Origin: Jatrophihabitans cynanchi | GTDB lineage: Bacteria; Actinomycetota; Actinomycetes; Mycobacteriales; Jatrophihabitantaceae | Length of the DNA: 64,000 nucleotides | Assembly (NCBI RefSeq): GCF_027247405.1 | Contig: NZ_CP097463.1 | Location: 3,906,001-3,970,000 of the forward strand | Reading direction: 5' to 3' | Shown here: piece by piece, positions 52,099-59,953 of the stretch | Numbering within the stretch: position 1 is the first letter of the stretch | How the letters are laid out: each line of letters starts with the position of its first letter | Translations under genes and position numbers: made by a program | Notes under the pieces: model-generated | Told to the model about the DNA's origin: nothing | Database searches by the model: none | What the model saw: the letters and a program-made list of their open reading frames with translations, nothing else

Positions 52099-53249
52099 GA
52101 CGGCCTCCCGGCGAGGTAACGGTCGACCAGTTCGCCGGCGTGACCGGTGTCGACGTCGCCGGTACGGGCGGTGAGTCCGTTCAGGTTGCGGGCCATCGCC
52201 GCTTCATCGACCCGCAGCCCGGTGAGGCAGACCCGAAGTCGCGACGCCGCCCCGCCGGCCGCGCGAAGTAGCGCGGTCAGCGCCGGCCATTCGGCGTGCC
52301 AGGGCCCGGCCCCGCGCTGCAGCTCCGGCGCGCCGGCGGCCAGCAGCGTGGCGACCAGGCCGGGCGCCTGCAGCGCGGCCGCGCGTGCGGTGACGGCCGC
52401 GATCGGATTGTGCTTGTGCGCCATGGATGATGAGCCTCCCGACGCCGCCTCGCTCAGCTCACCCAGCTCGGTCTGCGCGAGCAGCACCACGTCGCCGGCG
52501 ACCTTCGCGACCGACGCCGCGGCAGTGCCCAGCGCGCCGGCAAGCTGGTGCACGACCCCGCGTTCGGTGTGCCAGACGCCGGACGGCACCGCCAGCGCGA
52601 GCTCGTCGGCGAACGCGGTGAGGACGTCGAGACCGTGCGGGTGAAGTGTCGCGAGCGTCCCCGCGGCCCCGCCGAGCTGGACCGGCAGTTCGGCGCGAAC
52701 CGCGTTCAGCCCGGCCACGGCGCGATCCAGGCCGGCGCCCCACACCGCGGCGAGTGCGCCGAACGTGGTGGGGACAGCCTGCTGCAGCAGGGTGCGCCCG
52801 GCCATTGCGGTGTTTCGATGCTCGCGCGCGAGCGATGCGGTCGCGGCGGCGCAGCCGTCCAGTTCGGCGATTACCACTGCGAGCGCGCGGTGCGCAAGCA
52901 GCATCATCGCGGTGTCCAAGACGTCCTGGCTGGTCGCGCCCGTATGCACCGCGGCTGCGGCGTGATCACCGGCCTGCGCGCGCACCCGCTCGCGCAGCAG
53001 GGCGACGAGCGGGATCACCGGGTTGCCGCCCGCGACGGCACCTCGGCCGAGCGCGCCGACGTCACCGCCGGCCAGCTCGGCACCGGCCGCGCCGATCTCC
53101 AGCGCGGTCGGCAGGTCGATCACACCGGCCCGCGCGCAGGCCCGGGCCAGCGCCGCCTCGGCCTCGCACAGCGCACCGAGCCAGGCGCGGTCGCCGGTGG
53201 CCGCGGCGACCGCGGTTGTCCCGAAGATCGGATCGAAGAGCCGGCTCAT
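52095..53249 (-). CDS. pcaB: 3-carboxy-cis,cis-muconate cycloisomerase
   Basis: 384-residue class II fumarase-superfamily enzyme closing 3-carboxymuconate to 4-carboxymuconolactone. The family signature is GGSSSMAHKHNPIAAV, with GATSQDVLDTAMMLL in the middle and SRLFDPIFG at the N-terminus. It is slightly shorter than many PcaB (about 450), which is common in actinobacterial forms. 12 nt separate it from pcaG. Confidence 0.94.
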   Translation of the reverse strand: MSRLFDPIFGTTAVAAATGDRAWLGALCEAEAALARACARAGVIDLPTALEIGAAGAELAGGDVGALGRGAVAGGNPVIPLVALLRERVRAQAGDHAAAAVHTGATSQDVLDTAMMLLAHRALAVVIAELDGCAAATASLAREHRNTAMAGRTLLQQAVPTTFGALAAVWGAGLDRAVAGLNAVRAELPVQLGGAAGTLATLHPHGLDVLTAFADELALAVPSGVWHTERGVVHQLAGALGTAAASVAKVAGDVVLLAQTELGELSEAASGGSSSMAHKHNPIAAVTARAAALQAPGLVATLLAAGAPELQRGAGPWHAEWPALTALLRAAGGAASRLRVCLTGLRVDEAAMARNLNGLTARTGDVDTGHAGELVDRYLAGRPS

Positions 53250-53261
53250 CGAATCAGCGTG

Positions 53262-53837
53262 TCAGACCGCGAAGAACGGTGTCTCGGGCCCGGCTTCGGC
53301 GGCCTGCAGCCTGATGTCGAAGCGGAGCGTGCCGTCCGGCTGGGGGAGCGCGGTCAGCAGCGCCCGTTCGGCCGGATCGAGTTCGCGCAGCACGGGGTCC
53401 GCCGCGTTGGCGTCCACCTCGTCCGGGAAGTAGACGCGGGTGACCAGCCGGTGCAGCATGCCGCGCGCGAACACCGACACGTCCAGGTGCGGCGCCTCGA
53501 CGCGGCCGCCCTCGCAGGGCAGCGCTCCGGGCTTGAGGGTGCGGAACCAGAAGGCGCCCCCCGTCTCGGTGGCACACCGGCCGAAGCCGCGAAAGCCCGA
53601 GGCGACCGGTCCGCGCGGATCGTCCGGGTGGGCGAACCGGCCGGCCGGGTCGGCCTGCCAGATCTCGACCAGCCCGTCCGGCACCGGCGCCCCGGCGCCA
53701 TCGGTCAGCGTGCCGGCGATGCGTATCGCGCCCGCGGTGCCCTCCGGGACGACGTCCGGCCCGTCCGGCCATGGCAGCCCGATCGACAGGAACGGCCCGA
53801 CGGTCTGCGACGGGGTGGAGCCGAGCGGTTCAGTCAT
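53262..53837 (-). CDS. pcaG: protocatechuate 3,4-dioxygenase alpha subunit
   Basis: 191-residue intradiol dioxygenase subunit. TPSQTVGPFLSIGLPW and GLVEIWQADPAGRF are typical, followed by FWFRTLKPG and the PHLDVSVFARGMLHRLVTRVYFPDE strand. The iron site is in the beta subunit. Overlaps the pcaH stop by 8 bases, ensuring paired synthesis. Confidence 0.95.
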   Translation of the reverse strand: MTEPLGSTPSQTVGPFLSIGLPWPDGPDVVPEGTAGAIRIAGTLTDGAGAPVPDGLVEIWQADPAGRFAHPDDPRGPVASGFRGFGRCATETGGAFWFRTLKPGALPCEGGRVEAPHLDVSVFARGMLHRLVTRVYFPDEVDANAADPVLRELDPAERALLTALPQPDGTLRFDIRLQAAEAGPETPFFAV

Positions 53838-54558
53838 CGTCGGGCTCGCTCTCGAACGGTGTCTGCTCGCGCCCGCGCAGGACGATGTCCCAGCGGAAGC
53901 CCAGCGCCCAATGATCGGTCGTCGCCTCGTGGTCGTAGGCCGAGACCATCCGCTGCCGCGCTTGCGGATCGGGTACCGAGTTGAAGATCGGATCCTGGAA
54001 GAACAGCGGGTCGTCCGGGAAGTACATCTGGGTCACCAGGCGCTGGGTGAACGAGCGGCCGAAGACGGAGAAGTGGATGTGCGCCGGGCGCCACGCGTTC
54101 GGGTGGTTGCGCCAGGGGTAGGCGCCGGGGCGGACCGTGGTGAACCGGTAGCTGCCGTCCGCGCCCGTGCTCACCCGGCCACCGCCACCGAAGTACGGGT
54201 CGAGCGGCGCCGGCCACTGGTCGGCGACATGGCGGTAGCGGCCGCCGGCGTTGGCCTGCCAGACCTCGACGAGCGTGTTCGGCACCGGCCGTCCGTCCCC
54301 GTCGAGCACCCGGCCGTGCACCACGATGCGCTGGCCGATCGCCTCCCCACCGTTCCAACGGGTGAGGTCGTCCTCGCCCGGTAGCACGCGTTCGTCGCCG
54401 AACAGCGGCCCGGTCAGCTCGGTGAGCCGGTGGGGGAGCACGTGCAGCGGCCGGGTCGGGTGGCGCAGCGCGGTACTGCGGTAGCCCGCGAAGTCCATCG
54501 GTGGGTGGGTGCCGCTCGGGTCGGCGCGGTAGCCGGGGGGCAGGTCGATCGGGGTCAT
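53830..54558 (-). CDS. pcaH: protocatechuate 3,4-dioxygenase beta subunit
   Basis: 242-residue catalytic subunit that opens protocatechuate to 3-carboxymuconate. Iron ligands appear in RPGAYPWRN (Tyr) and AWRPAHIHFSVFG (two His), with the second Tyr in RYRHVADQW. VLPHRLTELTGPLFG and VEVWQANAGGRY are conserved. Overlaps pcaJ by 4 bases. Confidence 0.96.
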   Translation of the reverse strand: MTPIDLPPGYRADPSGTHPPMDFAGYRSTALRHPTRPLHVLPHRLTELTGPLFGDERVLPGEDDLTRWNGGEAIGQRIVVHGRVLDGDGRPVPNTLVEVWQANAGGRYRHVADQWPAPLDPYFGGGGRVSTGADGSYRFTTVRPGAYPWRNHPNAWRPAHIHFSVFGRSFTQRLVTQMYFPDDPLFFQDPIFNSVPDPQARQRMVSAYDHEATTDHWALGFRWDIVLRGREQTPFESEPDDD

Positions 54559-55325
54559 CGGGCCGGTTCCTCGTGCAGCGTGGCTACGAGTTCGCGCAGG
54601 ACGCGCAACTCGGTGGCGGTGGGCGGTTCGGTCGTGTGTACGTCGGTCGCGCAGCGCAGGTCCCAGCCGGTGGCGGCCCGGACGTCGGCCACGGCCACGC
54701 CCGGATGGGTGGCGGTGAGGACGAGCTCGCAGGTCCGCGGGTCCGGGGTGAGCACGCCCAGGTCGGTGATCACCGTGACCGGGCCGCGGCCGCGCAGCCC
54801 GAGCCGCTCGCGCGAACCGGGTCCGTCGCCGAAGCCGACGCTCGTGACGAAGTCGACCTGCTCGACGAACGAACGGGTCGACTGCCGCATCACGATCACG
54901 ACCTCGCGGCAGGACGCGGCGATCTCCGGCGCGCCGCCCGCACCGGGCAGCCGGACGCTCGGGTGCGCGTAGTCACCGCCGATGATGGTGGTGTTGATGT
55001 TGGCGTAGCGGTCCAGTTGCGCGCCGCCGAGGAAGCCGATGTCGACCCGGCCGGCCTGCAGCCAGTAGTTGAAGACCTCGGGGACGCCGATGACCGAATC
55101 CGCGGTGTCGGCCAGGATCCCGTCGCCGATCGACAGTGGCAGCCGGTCCGGCTTCGCACCGAGCGTGCCCGACTCGTAGATCAGCACCAGGTTGGGCGCG
55201 TGCGTGCGCCGCGCCAGGTTGGCCGCGGTGCTGGGCTGGCCGATGCCGACGAAGCACACCGCGGCATCGCGCAGCGCGCGGGACGCTGCGACGATCATCG
55301 TCTCGTCGCTGCTGACCTCGCTCAC
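54555..55325 (-). CDS. pcaJ: 3-oxoadipate CoA-transferase, beta subunit
   Basis: 256 residues of the CoA-transferase beta family (CatJ/GctB-like): VCFVGIGQPSTAANLARR, LIYESGTLGAKPDRLPLSIGD (Glu region) and VFNYWLQAGRVDIGFLGGAQ. With the alpha subunit it activates 3-oxoadipate using succinyl-CoA. GTG at 55325 overlaps the pcaI stop by 4 bases. The longer frame upstream is pcaI read in another frame. Confidence 0.9.
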   Translation of the reverse strand: MSEVSSDETMIVAASRALRDAAVCFVGIGQPSTAANLARRTHAPNLVLIYESGTLGAKPDRLPLSIGDGILADTADSVIGVPEVFNYWLQAGRVDIGFLGGAQLDRYANINTTIIGGDYAHPSVRLPGAGGAPEIAASCREVVIVMRQSTRSFVEQVDFVTSVGFGDGPGSRERLGLRGRGPVTVITDLGVLTPDPRTCELVLTATHPGVAVADVRAATGWDLRCATDVHTTEPPTATELRVLRELVATLHEEPAR

Positions 55326-56140
55326 CGGCTCACCGCCCCGTACACCTCGGCGTCCAGCCAGGCCGTGAACGCGTCCCGGTCGCGGCTGATCGCGTCCCAC
55401 GCACGGTAGTAGCCGTTGTCGCGGTCCGAGTAACCCTGCGCGTACGAGGGGTGCGCACCGCCGGGCGCGGTGGCGATCGCGGTGATCGACCAGCTCGGGA
55501 GCACGATCGCGCCCGGCCGCGGCGTCAGCTCGTCCACCACCTCCTCGACGGTGACCAGCGAGCGGCGGGCGGCCAGCACGGCTTCCTTCTGGATGCCGAC
55601 GATGCCCCACAGCTGCACGTTCCCAGCGCGATCTGCCTGCTGCGCATGGATGATCGTGGTGTCGAGATCCAGCGCCGGCACCGCGGCCAGCACCTCACCG
55701 GTGAACGGGCAGGTGATCGGTTTGATGGTCTCGGTCTGGCCGATCAGGTCGGTGCCCGCGTACCCGCGCAGCACGGCGAACGGCAGCCCGGACGCCGCGG
55801 CGACGTACCGGTTGGCCATGCCCGCGTGCGAGTGCTCCTCGATCTGGAGCGGGGCGGGCCAGCCGCGCTGGATGGCGTCGCGGAAGCGGTGCAGCGAGCC
55901 GACGCCGGGGTTGCCGCCCCACGAGAAGATCAGCCGGCTCGCGCAACCCGCTCCGATCAGCTGGTCGTAGACGAGATCCGGCGTCATCCGCACGAGGGTG
56001 AGGTCACGGCGCCGCTGCCGGATGATCTCGTGCCCGGCGGCCATCGGAATCAGGTGGGTGAAGCCCTCCAGGGCGATGGTGTCGCCGTCGTGAACCAGTT
56101 CGGCCACCGCGTCGGCCAGCGGCAGATGCCGGGCGTTCAC
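55322..56140 (-). CDS. pcaI: 3-oxoadipate CoA-transferase, alpha subunit
   Basis: 272 residues, CatI/GctA-like: ADAVAELVHDGDTIALEGFTHLIPMAAGHEIIRQ, LIFSWGGNPGVGSLHRFRDAI and EEHSHAGMANRYVAAASGLPF. GTG 56140 overlaps the pobA stop by 4 bases. The actinobacterial PcaI/J are closer to glutaconate CoA-transferase-type enzymes than to pseudomonad PcaI/J. Confidence 0.9.
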   Translation of the reverse strand: MNARHLPLADAVAELVHDGDTIALEGFTHLIPMAAGHEIIRQRRRDLTLVRMTPDLVYDQLIGAGCASRLIFSWGGNPGVGSLHRFRDAIQRGWPAPLQIEEHSHAGMANRYVAAASGLPFAVLRGYAGTDLIGQTETIKPITCPFTGEVLAAVPALDLDTTIIHAQQADRAGNVQLWGIVGIQKEAVLAARRSLVTVEEVVDELTPRPGAIVLPSWSITAIATAPGGAHPSYAQGYSDRDNGYYRAWDAISRDRDAFTAWLDAEVYGAVSR

Positions 56141-57321
56141 CGGTACGACCAGCCCTGGCTGTACGGCAGGCCCGTGTAGTTCTCGGCGAGCGAGGCTTCC
56201 ATAGCGCGTGAACTCGCCACGTACTCGAGTTGGGACAGCGCGAGTTGGTGGCCGAACTCGTCCTCGTCCGGGTCGACGTGCAGCATCGTCGTCATCCACC
56301 ACGAGAAGTGCATCGCCCGCCACACCCGGTGCAGCGCCGTCTCGGTGTAGGCCGCGAGCAGATCGGTGCGGCCGTCGGCGTAGTAGCCGCCGAGCGCGTG
56401 GGCGAGAACCCGGATGTCGGCCATCGCCAGGTTCATGCCCTTCGCGCCTGTGGGGGGCACGATATGCGCGGCGTCGCCGGCCAGGAACAGCCGGCCGTGC
56501 TGCATAGGCGTACACACGAAGCTGCGCATCGGCGTGATGCCCTTGTCCAGTAAGGGACCTTCGGTGAGCTTGAAGCCGTCGTCGGTGCTCAACCGGGTGT
56601 GCAGCTCGGTCCAGATCCGCTCGTCCGACCATTGCGCGAGGTCTTCGTCGGGACGGACCTGCAGGTACATCCGGATGATGTGCGGGGTGCGCATCGAGTG
56701 CAGCGCGAAGCCGTCCTCGTGCCGCGCGTAGATCAGCTCGTGTGACGACGGCGGCGCCTCGGCCAGGATGCCGAGCCAGGCGAACGGGTAGTGCCGCTCG
56801 TACACGGTGGGGTTGGGCAGGTAGCCACGGCTGACTCCGTGGAAGCCGTCTGCGCCTACGACGACATCGCACTCCAGTTGGTGCTGCTCGCCCGCCGCGA
56901 CGAAGCGGCAGGTGGGCCGGTCGGTGTCCAGCCCGGCGAGTTCGACGCCCTGGACCTCGAAACGGATGTCTCCGCCGGCGCCGATCCGGGCGGCGAGCAG
57001 GTCCTTGACGATCTCCTGCTGCCCGTACACGGTGATGCCGCGGCCGGTCAGCTGCTCGAAGTCGATGCGGTGACGGCGGCGCATGAAGCGCAGCTCGGTG
57101 CCGCCGTGGGCCATCCCGAGCTCGTCCATCCGCGCGCCCACGCCCGCCTCGCGAAGGGTCTGCGCGCTGCCGTGTTCCAGCACCCCGGCCCGGACCCGTT
57201 GCTCGATGTACGCGCGGTCGTGACGCTCGAGCACCACCGACTCGATGCCTTGCAGCGCCAGCAGTTGGGACAGCAGCAGACCGGCCGGCCCGGCGCCGAT
57301 GATGCCGACCTGGGTTCGCAC
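56137..57321 (-). CDS. pobA: 4-hydroxybenzoate 3-monooxygenase
   Basis: 394-residue flavoprotein hydroxylating 4-hydroxybenzoate to protocatechuate. FAD motifs are VGIIGAGPAGLLLSQLL, the internal VVVGADGFHGVSR, and LFLAGDAAHIVPPTGAKGMNLA. ERHDRAYIEQRVRAGVLE carries substrate and NAD(P)H loop residues. AAGGAG lies ~8 nt before the GTG. It is between the aldehyde dehydrogenase and pcaI, feeding the pca branch. Confidence 0.96.
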   Translation of the reverse strand: MRTQVGIIGAGPAGLLLSQLLALQGIESVVLERHDRAYIEQRVRAGVLEHGSAQTLREAGVGARMDELGMAHGGTELRFMRRRHRIDFEQLTGRGITVYGQQEIVKDLLAARIGAGGDIRFEVQGVELAGLDTDRPTCRFVAAGEQHQLECDVVVGADGFHGVSRGYLPNPTVYERHYPFAWLGILAEAPPSSHELIYARHEDGFALHSMRTPHIIRMYLQVRPDEDLAQWSDERIWTELHTRLSTDDGFKLTEGPLLDKGITPMRSFVCTPMQHGRLFLAGDAAHIVPPTGAKGMNLAMADIRVLAHALGGYYADGRTDLLAAYTETALHRVWRAMHFSWWMTTMLHVDPDEDEFGHQLALSQLEYVASSRAMEASLAENYTGLPYSQGWSYR

Positions 57322-57340
57322 TGCCGGACTCCTTCGCGGC

Positions 57341-58801
57341 TCAGAACGGGTAGGCGGGGATCTCGCTGCGCATGGTCACCCACTGGGTCTCGGTGAACGC
57401 CTCGATGTTCGCCTCCGCGCCGCCGAACCGCGAGCCGGTCCCGGAGGCGCCGACTCCGCCGAAGGGGATCTGCGCCTCGTCGCTGACGGTCTGGTCGTTG
57501 ATGTGCACGATCCCGCTCGGGATTCGCGCGGCAAGCTCGAGCCCCTTGAGCGGGTCCCGGGTCAGGATGCCGAGCGACAGACCATAGTCGGTGTCGGCGG
57601 CGAGCCGGGCGGCCTCCTCGATGTCGGCGAAGCGCAGCACGGGCGCGACCGGCCCGAACACCTCCTCGGCGTAGGCGGGCGAGTCCGGACGCACGTCGGT
57701 GAGCACGGTGGGCCGGTAGAACAGCTGGTCGTAGCTGCCGCCGGCCACGAGCGTTGCGCCGCCGTCGACACTCGCCCTGACCAGGCCGTGGATCTTGTCC
57801 CGCTGGCCGGCGTCGATCACCGGGCCGAGCGCGACCTGGCCGCCGGCCGGATCGCCCACCGGCAGCGCGTCGGCCTTTGCGGCCAACGCCTCGACGTATG
57901 CGTCGGCGAGCCGTTCGTGCACCAGGTGCCGGCCGGTAGTCATGCAGATCTGCCCCTGGTGCAGGAAGGACCCGAACGCACCGGCCCCTACCGCGAGGTC
58001 CAGATCGGCATCGTCGAGTACGACCAGCGCCGAGTTGCCGCCCAGTTCGAGGTGAACCCGCTTGAGATGCCGGGCGGCCGTCGCGCCAACCTTGCGCCCG
58101 GCCGCGGTCGAACCGGTGAACGAGACCACCCGCACGTGCGGGTCGGCGACGAGCGCCTCGCCCGCCTCGGCACCGCCGGGCAAAACGTGCAACAGCCCGT
58201 CGGGCAGCCCGGCTTCCTCGAAGACCCGGGCGAGCACGACGCCGCCACACACTGCGGTACGCGGGTCGGGTTTGAGCACCACCGCGTTGCCGAGCGCGAG
58301 GGCAGGCGCTACCGACCGGATCGACAGGATCAGCGGCACGTTGAACGGCGCGATCACCGCAACGACTCCGGCCGGCACCCGGCGTTCCAGGCTGAAGCGT
58401 GGTTGCTCGCTGGGCAGGATCCGGCCGAACGGCCGGGACGGGAGCGCTGCTGCCTCGTAACACTCCTGGGCGGCCACGTGGGTCTCGAGCTCGGCCTTGG
58501 GCTGGACGGAACCGGCCTCGCGGATGATCCACCACTGGATCTCCTCGGCGTGTTGCGCGATCAGGTCGCCGGCGCGGCGCAGCACCGCGGCCCGTTCCTG
58601 AAAACCGGTGTTTGCCCAGTCGCGTTGCGCGGTGGCGGCGGCAGCGGCGGCGCGGGCGACATCGTCGCCGTCGGCGAAGCCGATCGTGGCGAGTGTGTTG
58701 CCGGTCGCGGGCTCGACCACCGGGCGGGTGCCGCCACTCGCGTCGCGCCAACCGCTGGAGTAGAGCTGTCCGTCCCACGTCGAGGTGTCGAGCAGGGTCA
58801 T
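57341..58801 (-). CDS. aromatic aldehyde (benzaldehyde/vanillin-type) dehydrogenase
   Basis: 486-residue NAD(P)-dependent ALDH. The catalytic Cys is in FLHQGQICMTTGRHLV and the general-base Glu in VHLELGGNSALVVLDDA; GSTAAGRKV binds the cofactor. Sequence style and its place before pobA suggest oxidation of 4-hydroxybenzaldehyde or a related aromatic aldehyde to the acid. GAGGAGG precedes the ATG. Its upstream region holds paired GTTC-N7-GAAC motifs that could bind the IclR regulator. It is the first gene of the pob-pca operon. Confidence 0.91.
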   Translation of the reverse strand: MTLLDTSTWDGQLYSSGWRDASGGTRPVVEPATGNTLATIGFADGDDVARAAAAAATAQRDWANTGFQERAAVLRRAGDLIAQHAEEIQWWIIREAGSVQPKAELETHVAAQECYEAAALPSRPFGRILPSEQPRFSLERRVPAGVVAVIAPFNVPLILSIRSVAPALALGNAVVLKPDPRTAVCGGVVLARVFEEAGLPDGLLHVLPGGAEAGEALVADPHVRVVSFTGSTAAGRKVGATAARHLKRVHLELGGNSALVVLDDADLDLAVGAGAFGSFLHQGQICMTTGRHLVHERLADAYVEALAAKADALPVGDPAGGQVALGPVIDAGQRDKIHGLVRASVDGGATLVAGGSYDQLFYRPTVLTDVRPDSPAYAEEVFGPVAPVLRFADIEEAARLAADTDYGLSLGILTRDPLKGLELAARIPSGIVHINDQTVSDEAQIPFGGVGASGTGSRFGGAEANIEAFTETQWVTMRSEIPAYPF

Positions 58802-58848
58802 CGCGCCTCCTCGGTGCCGGCTTGCCGATCGGGCACTCTGCTCGTATT

Positions 58849-58882
58849 GTTCGTATCCCGAACGGCTGTTCTGCGTATGAAC
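58849..58882. promoter_or_regulatory. paired GTTC-N7-GAAC inverted repeats (candidate IclR operator)
   Basis: GTTCGTATCCCGAAC (58849-58863) is a perfect 5-5-5 palindrome, and GTTCTGCGTATGAAC (58868-58882) follows with centres 19 bp apart. They lie 48-81 bp upstream of the aldehyde dehydrogenase start. IclR-family PcaU/PobR sites of Acinetobacter also start with GTTCG. Confidence 0.5.
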
Positions 58883-58961
58883 TCTGCTGATGAACGTAGT
58901 GCCGGGTGCTGCCCGCCGTCAACGAGCCGAGCGTCGGTAGGCCGCTCGGCTCTCGGCATTA

Positions 58962-59000
58962 ACTCTCTTGGCACACTCTCTTGGCACACTCTCTCGGTAC
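58962..59000 (+). repeat. three 13-bp direct repeats before the iclR gene
   Basis: ACTCTCTTGGCAC occurs at 58962-58974 and 58975-58987, and a variant (ACTCTCTCGGTAC) at 58988-59000, ending 17 nt before the regulator's ATG. Head-to-tail repeats at this place may be an autoregulatory site. Confidence 0.6.
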
Positions 59001-59017
59001 ACAGTGAGGCGGTAGCG

Positions 59018-59830
59018 ATGTCCGACGAGGTACCAGCCGCGACGCGCAACAGCGAGTTCGTGCAGTCGCTCGAGCGCGGCCTGGCGGTGATCCGTGCCTT
59101 CGACGCGGACAACCCCGAGTTGACGCTCAGCGACGTCGCCCGGCTGACCGGGCTCACCCGCGCGGCCGCGCGGCGGTTCCTGCTCACGCTGGCCGACCTG
59201 GGCTACGTGCGCACCGACGGCCGCCTGTTCGCGCTACGCCCGCGGGTGCTCGAGCTCGGCTACTCGTACCTGTCCAGCCTCGGGTTGCCGGAGGTCGCCC
59301 TGCCACACATGGATGCCCTTGTCGCCCAGGTGCACGAGTCGTCGTCGCTGTCGGTGCTCGACGAGGGCGAGATCGTCTACGTGGCGCGTGTACCGACCCG
59401 CCGGATCATGACCGTGGCGATCACGGTCGGCACCCGATTCCCGGCGTACGCGACCTCGATGGGCAGGGTCCTGCTCGCCGGCCTCGACGCGAAGGCGCTG
59501 GATGCGTACCTGCACGGGCTGCAGCCGCGCGAGCTCACACCCAAGACCATCACCCAGCCGGCAAAACTGCGCGTCGTGCTGAACCGGGTGCGCAGCCAGC
59601 GCTATGCGATGGTCGATCAGGAACTGGAGGTCGGGCTGCGCTCGATGGCGGTGCCTGTGCACGTGGCCGGACGGGTCGTCGCCGCCCTGAACGTGTCGAT
59701 GCACGCCGGCCGCGGCAGCGCCGAGGCCGCCCGGCAGGAACTGCTGCCGCCGTTGCGCGCGGCGGCCGCCGCCATCGAGTCCGATCTGGCGGCGACCCAG
59801 GGCGCCGCGCTGGGCGGGTTGCCTCGCTGA
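59018..59830 (+). CDS. IclR-family regulator (PcaR/PcaU-like)
   Basis: 270 residues. N-terminal winged helix (QSLERGLAVIRAFDADNPELTLSDVARLTGLTRAAARRFLLTLADLGYV) and C-terminal effector domain (LSVLDEGEIVYVARVPTRRIMTVAITVGTRFPAYATSMGRVLLAGL, VDQELEVGLRSMAVPV). This sequence resembles PcaR/PcaU/CatR-type IclR proteins that sense protocatechuate, muconate or oxoadipate. It lies divergent from the pob-pca operon and ahead of the Liv transporter genes, so it may control both. Confidence 0.9.
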   Translation: MSDEVPAATRNSEFVQSLERGLAVIRAFDADNPELTLSDVARLTGLTRAAARRFLLTLADLGYVRTDGRLFALRPRVLELGYSYLSSLGLPEVALPHMDALVAQVHESSSLSVLDEGEIVYVARVPTRRIMTVAITVGTRFPAYATSMGRVLLAGLDAKALDAYLHGLQPRELTPKTITQPAKLRVVLNRVRSQRYAMVDQELEVGLRSMAVPVHVAGRVVAALNVSMHAGRGSAEAARQELLPPLRAAAAAIESDLAATQGAALGGLPR

Positions 59831-59848
59831 ACTCCGACAGTCGCCCTT

Positions 59849-59877
59849 GACACGTTCAGGGGCTAGGTCGACAGTGG
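59849..59877 (+). promoter_or_regulatory. possible promoter of the ABC importer operon
   Basis: TTGACA (59849-59854) and GACAGT (59872-59877) are separated by 17 nt, a housekeeping-type arrangement. The substrate-binding protein gene begins 77 nt downstream. No operator is obvious between them. Confidence 0.4.
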
Positions 59878-59953
59878 TGGCAATCATGCGGACACGTGTT
59901 CGGATGGCGAACGCCATGGACGAACCGGTCCGGTCGACGATCGGAGCCGGACG

